This document shows, in pieces, positions 38,263-51,600 of a stretch of DNA of 64,000 nt. The notes below the pieces were generated by a model. That model was given only the letters and a program-made list of their open reading frames with translations, was not told the origin of the DNA and made no database searches. The first letter of the stretch is position 1; every line of letters starts with the position of its first letter. A program made the position numbers and the translations under genes. The stretch comes from Telopea speciosissima (lineage: Eukaryota > Streptophyta > Magnoliopsida > Proteales > Proteaceae): contig NC_057925.1 of assembly GCF_018873765.1 (NCBI RefSeq), forward strand, positions 58,974,970 to 59,038,969, read 5' to 3'.

Positions 38263-39259
38263 TCTAGAAGAAAATTTTTATCGGAAAATGATGGGCATGC
38301 TGCCAACATGTGTCACCCTCTCTCCTCTTTTGGAAAAGACTTCATTGTCCTCCTGTATCAAGCCCTATGATTGGTGTATGTTGTTCGCTTACCGAAAGTT
38401 GACGGCATACCCAACCCTCTCCCAGAATTCATATATAAAGAAATTTTCTTTTCGGCGAAGGATCACCACCCCATCAATGTTCATAAAATTTTATCCTTAT
38501 TTACAAATCGTTAAACAGACTCCGTATTGTGTATGATCCCTCTATGGACATCGATCAAAGGCCTCGGTTAATTATAAGATTACTAAGATTTGATTTTACC
38601 AAATTACCCACCTAATGTTTTGTTTACCAAAGTTACCCAAAACAAACTTGGTCCATCACAAAACTACCTAAAACAATGCCCCACCCTTTTCATCTCTCTT
38701 AAAATCAACAATGTTAGAAGCTACAACTGATGTGTTAAACAATGAACCTAGAAACTTCTAGCCAAAACATAAGTGTATTGGTAACCAATGGGAAAGTGAA
38801 ACATAAAAAAAAGGTCAATGAAAAAACACGAGGTATTTTAGAATAGAGTTACTCTCCATGTAATTATAACTAGTCACATGGAGAATTCACCACCTATGTG
38901 GCATAGAAACGACAAAATACTATTATGACGTTGATATAAAGTTGATATAAGTATGAAATCTCGATTACCTAAATTATCCTCTACTGTACAAAGATCGAAT
39001 CAAACCATCATTCCAATATGACAAAACCGTTAGTTTCATGTAACCAATGATTGGTCACACTAAGCAAGACCCAAATAGAATACATCTTTAGGGATCTAGA
39101 GACTTTCGACACAATAATTTCCAATTGGCTTGAGTTCATAATTAAGATTAATATGATAATATGACTTATCAGATGCGCCAAAAGTTCACTACCAAATGTG
39201 AACAAAAAGACAATTCCTTGTGCGCTGATGTGGAAAACAAGGTTGGCAGAGGATAAAAA

Positions 39260-39375
39260 TAAAATTTCAGGTATTTTAGCATACCTCTTCGGAAGGGTTA
39301 TTATAGGACTTTAAGGTACCAATACTTGATTCCTAGTTCCAAAGATAAAACATCTTAATATTTTGATCATGGATC
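39260..39375 (-). mobile_element. SINE-like module A copy (partial)
   Basis: CAGGTATTTTAGCATACCTC, ACCAATACTTGATTCC and AAAACATCTTAATATTTTGA. The head is replaced by another repeat phrase (ACCCATGGTGATTGGG). Confidence 0.45.
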
Positions 39376-39605
39376 GAGTTTTCCACCACCCATGGTGATT
39401 GGGATCCCATTTACTGAGGAGCAGGAATTGAAAGTTTGATTAGGCAACCAAAGGCATTGGCGCAAATCGTTCCTAAACAAATATATTTGTGTTCAAAAGA
39501 TCAACCCAATTAAGGCAAAACTATCAATCAAATTATTCGGTGGCAACTACATATAACCAAGAGCATTGGTTATACACTAAGCATGACCCGAATAAGACAC
39601 CTTAA

Positions 39606-39752
39606 AAAAAAAACCTAAGGTATTTTAGAATACCTCTTTTTTAGGGTTATGCTGATGGCTTTTGTGGTACCAATACTTGATCCTTGGTTCTCTTGGTACA
39701 ACACTTGAAGATTTTGACCATTGAGACAACCAAAGGTATTGATGTGTATTGT
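39606..39752 (-). mobile_element. SINE-like module A copy
   Basis: AAGGTATTTTAGAATACCTC, CCAATACTTGATCCTTGG and GAGACAACCAAAGGTATTG in order, again followed by an M1-like hairpin remnant at 39755-39935. Confidence 0.5.
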
Positions 39753-40084
39753 TTTTAGAAGAAAAAAATTATTAGAAATGATGAGCACGCTGCGAAAGCA
39801 CCCAACATATGTCATTCTCTCTCCTCCTTTAGAAAAGGCTTCATTGTCCTCGTGTATCAACCCCTATGATTGGTACATGCTGTTAGCTTATCGAAAGTTG
39901 GTTGCATACCCAACTCACTCCTATAATTTATGTAGAAAGACGTTTTCTTTTTGAAGAAGGATCACCATCCCATCAATGTTCATAAAAATTTACCCTTATT
40001 GTGCATGATCCCTATGGACATTGATCGAAGGCCTCGGTTAATGGATACCCCATTGACTGTGGCTCAAGGAAAACTCGGTCCTTT

Positions 40085-40870
40085 TATATATAAGAAAGAA
40101 AAATAGGGAAAATTATAAGATTACTAAGATGTGGTTTTACCAAATTACCCATCTAATATTTTATTTAACTAAGTTACCAAAATAAAGATGAGTATTACAA
40201 AACTACCTAAAAGAATGCCCCACCCCCATCACCCATCTTTTTTAGACATTTTTTGCCCTTGTTTCCAGTTTTTTTGACGTTCTCTGTTTCTTTTATCATA
40301 CCGTTCGGCATTTTACACTGTTTAAAACCCTTACCGTTCGTTTCCATTTTTTTACCAAGCCAAATGTTTGGACCATGGGTTCATTATTATTCTTCCACTC
40401 TAAGGGCGTCAAATGGTCAGTTTGTACCAGTTTTAGTCGGTCAAGAAGGTTTTGTTTTTTTGGATTAAGAGTTTGTATAATAGGGGGGAGGGGGAATTAG
40501 GGGATGGGGTCCTATGAATAGGCCCCAAGGTGGTTTGAACTCATGATCTCTTATTTAAGGAGTTGGTCTTTTGCCAACTGAGCTGACCCCTTGGGGTAGT
40601 CGGTCCGAAAGTTATTTCGCATCAACCCAAACGAAGTTTAACCGTTAAGACGAGATAAAGTCTCTTTCCGATTCAATTGTGATTTTTATCGGGTTGGCTT
40701 ACAAGGCTCTTATCAGTCCGTTATTGGGTTGGTACCGGTTAGTTTTTATGTTTTTCATTTATATAGATATAAAATAATGAAAACAAACAAGTGTTTTTTA
40801 TTGGTTCGGCCTGGTTTTGGTCCATCTAGTCAGTTGTATTTTTGTACTAGTTTCCTTAAAGCAAAATCTG
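40085..40870 (+). repeat. Segmental repeat, copy 2 (partner at 33480-34390)
   Basis: Same order of blocks as copy 1, including a SINE with GCCAACTGAGCTG (40573-40585) and TGGTTTGAACTCATGA (about 40531-40546) at the homologous place. The SINE was therefore present before the duplication, or the site was hit twice. Confidence 0.65.
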
Positions 40871-41162
40871 CAGCCGCCCAATCCCGGTTTAATTTCAGTC
40901 CTTTTTTCCAAGTAGGGTGGGTGAAAAGATTCTCTCCGTAACATGGGTGACAAGAAACTGGCCCTTTTTAGGATTTTTTTTACGTTCAAAGCATCATAAA
41001 CCCACAAGAGCGGTTTTTTGAGCATCTTAATTATGTTAGGGGTGTCAATCGGTCGGATCAAACCGGGGTTAACCAATCTTGAAGCCTGCACCGTGACCAA
41101 GCTCGTGCATGACCCTGCAACACCACGAGGTGGGAGATACTGGGGCTCCCTGCACCTTCAGC

Positions 41163-41746
41163 TTCCTTAGGCCTCGTCCCTTGCCAACTAAGCTGCCCCT
41201 TGGGATTATGTTACTAGGATTTTCATTTCCCTGTAAATCTTTGTAAGGATTATGATGGAGTAATATTGCAGATATTATTCACCAAAAAAAACTATTGCAG
41301 ATATTTATACTTCAGCAGAAAAAAAAACCAGATGAATCCAATATTAGGCTTTATAGTATTATTTTGATCAACAATCTGCACCTACAAAAAAATCTAGGTG
41401 CCTAGAATTGAAGCCACCTCGAAGCTTACCCAAACATCCTCTAAGGCATTTTTTAAAAAAAATGAGGTATTTTAGAATACCTTAGGCCTCATCCTTTGCC
41501 AACTGAGCTGCCCCTTGGGGTTTTGTTACTAGGATTTTCATTTCCCTGTAAATCTTGGTAAGGATTATGATGGGGTAATATTGCAGATATTAATCATCAA
41601 TAAAAAATATTGCAGATAAAATACTTTAGCACGAAAAAAAAAAAAAACCAGATGAATCCAATATTAAGCTTTATAATATAATTTTGATCAACAATCTGCA
41701 CCTAGAATTGAAGCCACCTTGAAGCTTACCCAAACATGTTCTACGG
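41163..41746 (+). repeat. Direct duplication of a ~270-bp segment
   Basis: 41163-41445 and 41484-41746 share TTGCCAACT[A/G]AGCTGCCCC, GTTACTAGGATTTTCATTTC, CAGATGAATCCAATATTA, GATCAACAATCTGCACCTA and GAAGCCACCT[C/T]GAAGCTTACC. A fragment of module A (near-palindrome at 41460-41482) lies between them. Confidence 0.75.
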
Positions 41747-41977
41747 TCGATCCAGGGCTTGCCCTGGTGGTTCGCTACTCCTTTGGGAGAACTGCGTCAG
41801 GAGCTTGATCGGTGTTTCAAGTCTCCTTGGTGACATCTAGTCCACATTTATTTGTTTTCCAAGAAGTGGAGCCTATGGGAACCATATTTGACCCCTTGTG
41901 GGTCCTCTCCTTGCCTCCTTGTGGGGCCCTAATGGAGTTGATGGGCCCTTGAATTGCACCCAAAAAAAAAAAAAAAA
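41747..41977 (+). mobile_element. Intact SINE with 13-bp target duplication
   Basis: The head has AGGGCTTGCCCTGGTGGTTC at the A-box position and GGTGTTTCAAGTCTCC as B box. The body contains CCAAGAAGTGGAGCCTATGG, and the end is a run of about 16 A. ACATGTTCTACGG occurs immediately before (41734-41746) and after (41978-41990), a perfect target duplication. This is one of the best-defined insertions in the window. Confidence 0.8.
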
Positions 41978-41992
41978 ACATGTTCTACGGAT

Positions 41993-42134
41993 TTAAAAAA
42001 TGAGGTATTTTAGAATACCTCTTATGAGGTTTTGAGAGAAGAGGGTTTTCACTATGCCAATATTTGATCCTTGGTTTTTAAGATACCACACAAAGGTTTT
42101 GACCATTGGAGCAACCAAGGGTATTGGTGTATAT
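41993..42134 (-). mobile_element. SINE-like module A copy
   Basis: TGAGGTATTTTAGAATACCTC-type segment, CCAATATTTGATCCTTGG and GAGCAACCAAGGGTATTGG in order. Directly next to the intact SINE. Confidence 0.5.
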
Positions 42135-42993
42135 TCTCTCTAAAACAAATAATTTGTCTCCAAAATAATTCATCCAAAGTCCTCTCATAGGTTGTATAAG
42201 CTATGTTGGCTTAAGCTAAAGTTGGTCCAGCCCAAGCCTAGTGAAACACCTATTCTTCTTTGAACCTCCCTCCTAGAAGCAAAGAGAGAAACCCAAAAGA
42301 GCCACCCCCCCCCCCCCCCAAAAAAAAAAAAAAACAGAGGATCCCTCTCTCTCTCTCTCTCTTAAAATCAACTATGCTAGAAGCTATAATTGATGTGTTA
42401 AACATGGAAATTAGAAACTCTTAACTACAACATAGGTGTTTTGGTAACCAATGGATCGGAAATGTGAAACAAATAAAAATAAAAATAAAATTGAATGAAT
42501 TAAAAAATATGACATAGAATAGGGTTAATCTCTACATAACCATTGTTGGTTACATGGAGCATTCACCATTTATGTGGCATAGAAACCACAAAATACCATT
42601 ATGATGTTGACAAGAAGCTAACATAAGTGAAATCTTGGTTATCTAAATTACCTTTATCGTACAAAGATTGGATCTCATTCCAATTAAGACAAAATCGTCA
42701 GCCTTATTATTCGGTGGCAGCTCCATGTAACTAGTGCTAGGTACACTAAGCATGACCTGAATAGAATACCTCTTTAGGGAGCTCTAGAGACTTTAGATTA
42801 GACACAATAATTTCCATTTGGTTTGAGTTCATTATTAGGATAAATATGGCTAATCAGATGCGCCAAAATTTTTTAAATTTAGAACGAAAGAAAAAAGTTG
42901 ATGTGGCAAACAAGAAAAAGTTCACAACCACATGTGAAGAAGGAGACACTTCCTTGTATGCTGATGTGGCAAACAAGGATGGGGACAGGATTG

Positions 42994-43138
42994 AAAAAAA
43001 TAAGGTATTTTAGAATATCTCTTTAGAAGGGTTGGCATTGGACTTTAAGGTACCAATACTTGATCCCTGGTTCCAAAGATAAAACATCTTAAGATTGTAA
43101 CCACTAAAGCAACCAAAGATATTGGTGTGTATTGTTTC
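42994..43138 (-). mobile_element. SINE-like module A copy
   Basis: ATAAGGTATTTTAGAATATC, ACCAATACTTGATCCCTGG and AAGCAACCAAAGATATTGG in order. Confidence 0.5.
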
Positions 43139-43149
43139 TAAATACAATA

Positions 43150-43300
43150 ATTTATTGGAAGTAGTTTTCTTTACTACGCCAGCACTCACATGTGTCTATC
43201 TCTCTAAGATGTCTTTTCATATGGTGAGGAGAGAGAGAGAGACTCGTGGGAGTGTGGCGTGACACTCTTGGACAGACTTCTTTTTCCCATAATTTATATA
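43150..43300. mobile_element. Fold-back MITE, family M1
   Basis: GGAAGTAGTTTTCTTTAC...GCCAGCACTCACATGTGTC pairs with the complement of CTCGTGGGAGTGTGGC...GACTTCTTTTTCCC. Same ends as 9658-9842. Confidence 0.6.
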
Positions 43301-43519
43301 TATAAAAGAATAAAAAATAAGAGAATAATTAGGAAATGGTCCAACCACCCCCTCCCCTGCCATCTCAATTGTATTTAGTAGTTTTCATTTAGAGCAATTA
43401 CAGAGGAAAAAAACAGAGGAAAAAAAGTGGTATTTTAGAATTACCTTGGTTACTTAAGAATTCAGAATTTGATTCTTAACATTGAGGCAACCGAAGGTAT
43501 TGGTGCAAATCCTTCTTAA

Positions 43520-45560
43520 CGATTCTATTTGTGTGCCAAAGATCAACAAGGATTCACCATTAACCCCTTTTGACTATTCAATATAACATCCCGTGTTTTT
43601 CAGAGATATCAAATGTTTGCAGCAATCTTGATTTTTGTGTTGTTTTTTTTTATGTATGCAGAGTTAGAAATGTGTCGGCTCATATTGTTTTAAAACGAGT
43701 TTTTTTTCTTTTCCAATATCTAGGGTTATGAGGAGTCTTCTTTTCCCTAGGATTAGTTGCCTCTTATAACTAAGGGTATCAATTTGGAAGCGAAACCGGA
43801 TATCAGAATCAAAACCGATCTTATAAAACAGTACCAGTACAAATTCAGTATGGTTTCGGTATGGAAAAAATCTCTCTTGGTATGGTATGGTATCGATTTT
43901 TAAGACAAAACCATCGGCATGTACCAATATTGTACCGAATTTATACCAAACCGAGGCTAAACCGTACCAAATTTTATCTAGAATTCGTCTTTCCCCTTCT
44001 CCACACTCTACTGGAATTCTATAACTTACATCTTGGGTACATTACTCCTGCTGAATATGAATTTTAATCATTTTTAATCTTTGACCAAATCTGTTACCCA
44101 TATTTTTCATGAAATTTTGATTGTGACAATGCCCGTATCTATATCAAATACATATTTGATACCGAATAGAAACCGTTTTTGATACTGAATAAAAATCATT
44201 TTTAATACCGAATACAAATTGTATGGTATCGGTATTGAAAATACAATTTGTATTCAGTATGTTACGGTTTTAGTATCTGCACCTTTTTTTTGACCTCTCG
44301 CAGATAAATTTTCTCCTTGTAGGGGGGAGGGGAGGGGGTGGGGAAGAAAGAAAAAAAATGCTCATTGGTCTTTGCAATGTAGTCTTTCTTGAAGGTGATG
44401 TTTTACCCTATTATTGATAAAGATGGAGATGTTAACCTTGATTTGGGAACTAATCCCCCTAGCAAAGTATCAACTGGTTCAACATGTAAAAATGCTGCCT
44501 TCAGATCTAATGATTGGATCCTTAAGCTAGTTTTGTACAAATCATCAAAGTGACACAGAAAAAATGTCCAAGATATTCCATGTCACTACTCCTAAGTTGC
44601 AAGTATGAAATCTAAAAAGTCTTGCAACATGGGAGAATAAGGAATTGAAAATTGATTGGAGAGACTGGACCTTGAAAGCAAATTCTGTAAAATTCATCCA
44701 AGTGATGAGGAGAACAAAATGTCCAAGCTATTCCATGTCCAACAAATGGAAGAATATATCATTGAATCTGAATCTAAAAATCCAAAATGTGACCAATCTA
44801 GACCATTGTCTAGATATCCATCTAGTTAAAATTGTCACCCATTGTTTACATTTTTTATTTATTTACCAAAAAAAAAAGTTGCTTTACATTTTTTTTCTAG
44901 TATTACCAGAGTCATCTGACCTTTTTCATTAGGCATTGATATACAAAATATTTTTGAAGCTCTATCTAACAACATGGCAGTCTCCAAGTGACTCTATGGC
45001 TATGTGCTCCTTGGATAAAAATTTGATATCCCACAGAAATATGAATGCAAGAATATACAATGAAAATTATGACAATAATAACTGCAACAAAAACTATCAG
45101 AGTGAAATTCTTTTGTAGCTTTGTTTTTCTCCTTCCCTAAGCAAGTGAAAGCAAACATTTAATTGAAATTTTTAAAAAAATTATGCAACTATGGAATAAC
45201 AAAAGCAGCAAAGCTCTTCAACGCCCAGGATACCACTTATCTCCATATTCACATATTTCTCTCGACACAGCTTTCAACATTTCTCTGCACAAGAAAACAC
45301 TCCCGTAGCAAAAGAATGAACAAGGAAACTATCCAGCCCTCCACCCCTCCCTTTACTTATCTGTCCACCACACCCTCGTACCCGAAAAACTAAGAAAGCA
45401 AAGAAGAAAAGAACCATTACCACCTTTGACACATCCTCCTTCAGTGACCACCAAATCGGATAATACCTATCGATGTCGGCAATCACACAAATCATACCTG
45501 GTATAAATCTTCCAGGCAACTGGTTTTGATAAAATGAGGCTCCAGATAATTGTCTTCTTG
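43520..45560. other. Gene-free flank of the RNA-binding protein gene
   Basis: 43790-44290 is GGTATCGG/ACCGAATA-type degenerate repeat. 44530-44590 and 44690-44745 share AAATGTCCAAG[A/C]TATTCCATGTC, a short local duplication. The remainder is AT-rich. No exon-like sequence was found. 45563-45625 is the likely start of the 3' UTR of the neighbouring minus-strand gene. Confidence 0.5.
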
Positions 45561-45625
45561 TTTTGACCAGTTTCTATGGAAATAACATTCCGCTCAGTTT
45601 GTGCAGCACAGAAAACAGAGATAAA

Positions 45626-48600
45626 TTAAGCAGGAGCAGGAGCAGAATTCCCTTCTGGCTTGGGACCTGTCCGAATGTAGGTAAGACTCCGGGTAGCAGA
45701 TGGAAAATTGTTGTTGGGGGGTGCGGCACCATTCTGCACACTGGCACTGCCCTCCCCAGCTGTTGTGGATTGGGCATTTCTCTTCCACTGCAAGCTCCGG
45801 GCACCAGATTTGATCAGTGGACGGGTCCTGAATGAACGGGGGATGCCCCTTGGGAAAGGAACTCTTGCAAGCCTAGCAGCATATGGAGATGCCCGGGCCA
45901 TGCGAGGCCAAGTCATCAGGGGAGCAGTTTCTTGATGGGTGGAGTTTCTCTTGACAACCTGCAAGCAGCGAAAATAGAACACAACTTTGTTCAGCATAAT
46001 AAAAGATGTCAAAAAATAAAATTGACCAGACATGCCTTTGTATGCAGTTACACCCCAGTTGTATTCATACACACACCCTAAGACAAGGAGAAGCCTATTA
46101 TTAATGAAGGTTTACTACAGTCAAGATGACCGGACCTATCAGAATCACTCATCCTAATGACCCTTACAACAGTGCTAAAAACACATGGAAATTCTTTATC
46201 AATAGTAAACACACCCATATGGATCAAAAAGTACTTCTACCAATTTTATTTTTATTTATTTATATATACCTTCAGAATGCGTGACAGAAAAGAGGTTCCA
46301 TTCAGAGATAAGGAATTCTCAGCTGATTCTTTGCGCATGAACTCCACATAGGCAGACCTGCTCAGAAAAAATGTTTCAGCTATCATATTACAAAACAATC
46401 TGAAGTAAAAATATATCGGAAACAGTAAATGTAAAAACTCACCCTGTTGGTTGTCCAGTTGTGGCATCAGTCACAATAACAACTTTTAGAACTTCCCCAA
46501 ATTTATTGAAATGCCGGGAAAGGGTGTCCTTGGTGGCTGCAAAATGAACCTACAAAAACCAACAATAGTGCAACAAAACATCAGAAATCAAGAAGATGCC
46601 CTTTCCATGCTGGTAAACTGAGTTTGGAATCAAGAATAATTACATTGCTAACAAAGATGGTTCGAGATTCAACATCCTCCAAAGGACGACCTGAAGAATA
46701 TGAACCAGCAAAACAGCAGGAGAAAACGTTACTAAACAATAACCAGAAGAATATTCATAACCAAATTAAGAATATCATGTGATAAGGAATTCAGGGTTTA
46801 GTAATGAAGAAATCTATGAAAAACAAATATACGGTGTAATCAATAGTATACACTACTTTTAAATCAATTACACAGCAGAGATGCAATGATTAGCAGCTCC
46901 AGAAACAACAGCATCCATTCTTACCAGGGGTAGCAAACAAAATCTTTTGAAACTCCCGCTGAGTATGTGCAGCGGATGATTCCTGTCAACAATCGGGACA
47001 TCAGCACAACTTCAGTAATCCAGTACAAAGAATAAGCACGAAAGTAGGAAATGAAGCTAAAATATAAATCTAAATAGAAAAGGAATTAATAGAAAGGATT
47101 CCATCCATCGCAAAATTCTGGTAATCAGATGATTAAACTAAGCAAGGACATGTAACTTACATGTTCATTACCAGCCACAGTGCTGTTATTCTCCTTCGAG
47201 AGCTGCACACCAGGTCTGCCTGCAACCACTTCACCCTCCTGAACAGCTTTACGATTCTTGACTTCTGCAACCTCCCTTGGTGCCTGGTAATGTGGTGGTT
47301 TCCATGTGTTTACATTCACAGAGATATTCACAATCTTGCGAGATGCGTTTGTGACCGTGTTAGGAGAATCCTGATCTTGCAAGCATTTTTTTCTTGCAAC
47401 CTCATCCTTGTTCTTGGCTACACTGTACTGTACCGTTAGTGATTCTCCCTCCTTGTTTCCACCAGAGGTGCCAGTCTGAGAAGCATCTGTGACCCCACGA
47501 CCCATAACATTGATATCTTCATATCCATCATTATCCGATGCAGAATCAGAAGCCAAGTCTTTTTCCCTGTCCAGTGTTGCCATATTTCTATTGAGTTCAC
47601 TGTATTCATCTCTTTGTACATAATCTGAGTGGGTCAAGCCTGGAGTCGGATCAAAATCTGTTTCCATCATGTTTGATGGCCTCAATTCTGGAGATTGGCC
47701 GGTCACCCGTGATACATCCATACTATGACCCAAGCGGTCAAATACAGTCCCCGAACATCTAACCTTAACTACATCTTCGGCAGCTTCTGCTGCAGCTTTG
47801 ATTGCAGTTGTCATAGCATTTGGCACTCTAGCAACGGATTTTATCCTCTGAGGTTGCTCATCAGTTAATGAATCTACTGTTGATGTAGAAACCACAGACC
47901 GAAGACGCTTCGAAGATGCTTCTGTTCTTGAATTTGATGGCCGTAAAGTACCCACTGCTTCTCTTACGGCAAATTGAAGCAGCCGACGAGGAGCATCAAT
48001 AGATGAATGGGAAATTACATCTCTCTGCCAGAAGTTCATAGAAGATTAGGAAAATTAATTAGTAATGCAAGGCACAGAGTAATTATTTTTACTTGACCAA
48101 CAAGTAGAATATGCCAAATGAATAAAGAAAGAGTACAACATTTTTCTTGACAACATCAAGGTATCCCTAAAAATGGAAGTAGTTTTAATTCGAATACTAT
48201 TAGTTTTACCTATTAGTTTATTGAATTAAATAAGTATTTTCAATTCTAATTCAAGCAAGTTTACCTACTAAGTTTATTGAATTATAAAAGGCTATGTGGG
48301 CAGCTTGTATGGTAATATTAAAAAACAAAATCTATTGAAGGAAAAAGGTTATTTAGGATCTATTTGGCAACGTTTCTGTTCCATATAAGTATTTTTTTAG
48401 TCAGAAGTATTTATTTTTGCTTCTGTCATTAAAAAGAATTTCTGCAAGTTAGTAATGTGTTTGGTTAAAAAAAACACTTCTTTCTTCTTCCACTTCTCTC
48501 TCCCATTTCGCTGTCACTTGTCCATCGCCTCATTAATCATCTTTTACTATTTTATACATTCAATCAATGGGAAAGAGAAGAGTAGGTGGTAAGGAAAGGG

Positions 48601-51600
48601 GGAGTTGTCATCCATCATCTTCATTATTTTATATGTTCAAGCAATGAGAGATCCTGCCAAAGAAAGGGGAATAGTTAATCATCAAATCAAATACAGTAGG
48701 ATTACAGGGAGATCACCACAAAGGCTTAAAGTATCTGTATCGGGTATCGTATCGGAAAGATGATTTTAAGAGACATATCGTATTGTATCAGAGAGACACA
48801 AGATATGTTAAAGATACACGTGGAAATGCTTAGAATACACGCGAAATACAGTTTTGAAGCATAAAACATTATAAGTAATATGTAAAATATATAATGTACA
48901 AAGAGGAGAACAAAGTACAAGAAGACAAGAGCATTCAATTGATTATGTATAAAGGATGAGGTTTCTTAGATGTACTAATACCAAAGAAAAATGTCTTCTT
49001 CAGTTTGGGGAAGATTTAGGATTTACATACACATATCATTGCCCAAAAAAAAACACTAATTTGATACAATCATTCAGGTTGATTTCACTAATCTAGTGTT
49101 TCGTTGCAAAAAAACAACAACAACAACAACTAAGCCTTTATCCCAAATGAATGGGGTTGGCTACATGGATCCATAATACAAGTACAAAGAAAGGAAGTTG
49201 TAAGGAACACAATAACCTCAATAACAACCCAGCAAAAACACACCTAAATGGGGTCGGCTACATGAATCCTTTCCCTCCACTCATCTCTATTCGAGGTCAT
49301 ACTTTATACAAGGCCTAAGCTATGCATATCTTTCCTCACTACTTCTCCTAGGCTCATTTTCGCCCCCCCCCCCACCTCTTTTGGTTCCTTCGATCTGGAT
49401 CAAATAACTCCTCCGAACTGGGGGTATCCCAAGGCCTCCTTTGAACATGGCCATGCCACCTCAAACGACTTTTTCGCAGCTTATCAAGTATCAAGGTAAC
49501 TCCCAACTCAGCTCTAATATGTTCATTCCTTACTATATATCCTTCCTTGTTTTACTGCACATCCATCTCAACATCCTCATCTCGACTACACTTAGTTTAT
49601 CTACATCCCGTTTCTTAACTGCCCAGCATACCGCCACGTATATAATAGCCGGTCGTATGACTGTCCTATAGAATTTTCCTTTAAGTTCTAAAGGAAGATG
49701 ACAATCACACAACACTCTAGACATACCTCTCCACTTCATCCATTCTACTTTAATTATATGTAAAACATCATCCTGTATACCACCTCCTTTTTTTAAGATT
49801 GACCCTAGATATCTAAACTAATCACTTTGGGGTATCTCTCTCTCCTCAATATTCACCATTTCATTATCCGTCTTAGTAGAGCTAAAGTTACACACCATAT
49901 ACTTCGTCTTCGAGCTACTTATCTTAAAACCTCTTGATTCCAGGGTTGATCTCCATAACTCCAACTTAGCGTTAATCCCTGCTTTTGTCTCATCCAACAA
50001 AACAATATCATTAGCAAAAAGCATACACCACGGAACCTCCTCTTGAATGTTCCTGGTTAAGTCGTCCATGATAAGTGCAAACAAATAAAGGCTTAGAGTT
50101 GATCCTTGATGTAAGCCAATTGAGATTGGGAAATCACTCCCTTGACCTCCCACTATTCTCACACTACTGACCACACCCTCATCATACATATCTTTAATTA
50201 TATCTGCATACTTACTTGACACCCTTCTCTTCTCTAATACTTGTCATATTAACTCTCTAGAGACTGTCATATGCTTTTTCTATATCAATAAAGACCATAT
50301 GGAGATCCTTCTTGCAAACTCTAAATCTTTCCATGTGCCTCCAGAGTAAGTAAATGGCTTCCATCGTGGATCTACCAGGCATAAATCCAAATTGGTTATC
50401 AGAGACAGTAGTTTCTGTTGAGAGATTAGAATTAGGAGTGAATGCTTGGATGATTAATGATCACCCCAAACTCTTTATTTATATTGAAAATAGAGGACAG
50501 AATTACAAGCAAGCAATGTGGGACTAAACCCACATAATAGAAACAAGAATAAAACAATAAAAAGTCCAGAATACCTCCCACGGTATTCTGGCCCATATAA
50601 TCCAACACTCCCCCTCAAGTTGGAGCATATATGTCGTGCATGCCCAATTTGACTAAGATAGGAAGAAACACTTTACCACTTAGCCCCTTGGTGAACACAT
50701 CGGCTAACTGATCAGCAGACTTCACAAAGGGAACACAGATGAGTCCGACTTTGAGCTTCTCCTTGATGAAATGTCGGTCAACCTCAACATGCTTAGTACG
50801 ATCATACTGGACAGGGTTATGAGCAATGCTAATGGCTGCTTTATTATCACAATAAAGCATCATGAGAAGATGGACAGCAACACCAATATCCTGCAACAAT
50901 CCTCTAAGTCACAAAAGTTCACAGATTCCTCATGCCATTGCACGGAACTCTGTTTCAACACTGGACCTTGCCACAACATTCTGCTTCTTGCTACGCCACG
51001 TGACAAGGTTTCCACCCACAAAAGAACAATAGCCAGAAATTGATTTTCTGTCAGTAGAGCCAGCCCAATCGGCATCAGTATACGCTTCAACCTTCAAATG
51101 ACCATTGGGAGAGAGAAGAATTCATTTTCCTGGAGCAGACTTCAAATATCGGAAAATATGAAGGACTGCCTCCATGTGAGAGGAATAAGGATCATGCATA
51201 AACTAGCTCACCAAACTTCAGCAATGGCTATGTCAGGTCGTGTGTGAGAGAGATAAATTAGTTTGCTCACTAATCGCTGATAACGGCCTTTATCGACAGG
51301 TTCACCCTCTTTCTCCCTAAGTCTTGTAGAAGCTTCCATAGGAGTATCTGAAGGATGACAACCTAGCAACCCAGTCTCAGACAATAGATTTAGGATATAT
51401 TTCCTTTGAGAAAGGAATATGCCCTTTGAAGATTGAACAACTTCTATCCCTAGAAAATATTTTAGAGTCCCCAGATCCTTTACTTTAAACTCACAGCCAA
51501 GGAAGTGCTTCAATTTCTTGATAGCATCACCATCATTACCAGTGACCACAATATCATCCACATAGACTATGAGAATAGTTACTTTGTCACCAACTCGTCT

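Larger units (their letters stand above)
28860..43520. repeat. Locally multiplied repeat block (modules A-D)
   Basis: The same modules recur across about 15 kb. A: SINE-like unit with the near-palindrome GAGGTATTTTAGAATACCTC. B: CAATTTGTCTCCAAAGTAAT, then a GCCATGTTGGCTTAGGC phrase. C: GGTAACCAATGGAAAAGTGA. D: GGCATAGAAACGACAAAAT through CCTCTTTAGGGA to a GATGTGGCAAACAAG phrase. Units in B-C-D order run at about 29277-29846 plus 32370-32640, 32636-33490, 34590-34830 (deleted), 37255-37840, 38695-39250 and 42125-42980. No conserved ORF spans a module, so it is non-autonomous or a decayed segmental duplication. Most ORFs here are chance. Confidence 0.7.

Noticed and set aside
45563..45935. Plus- and minus-strand ORFs overlapping the last exon of the RNA-binding gene
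   Set aside because: Alternative frames of exon 45626-45958. Only the frame continuing the RRM is supported.
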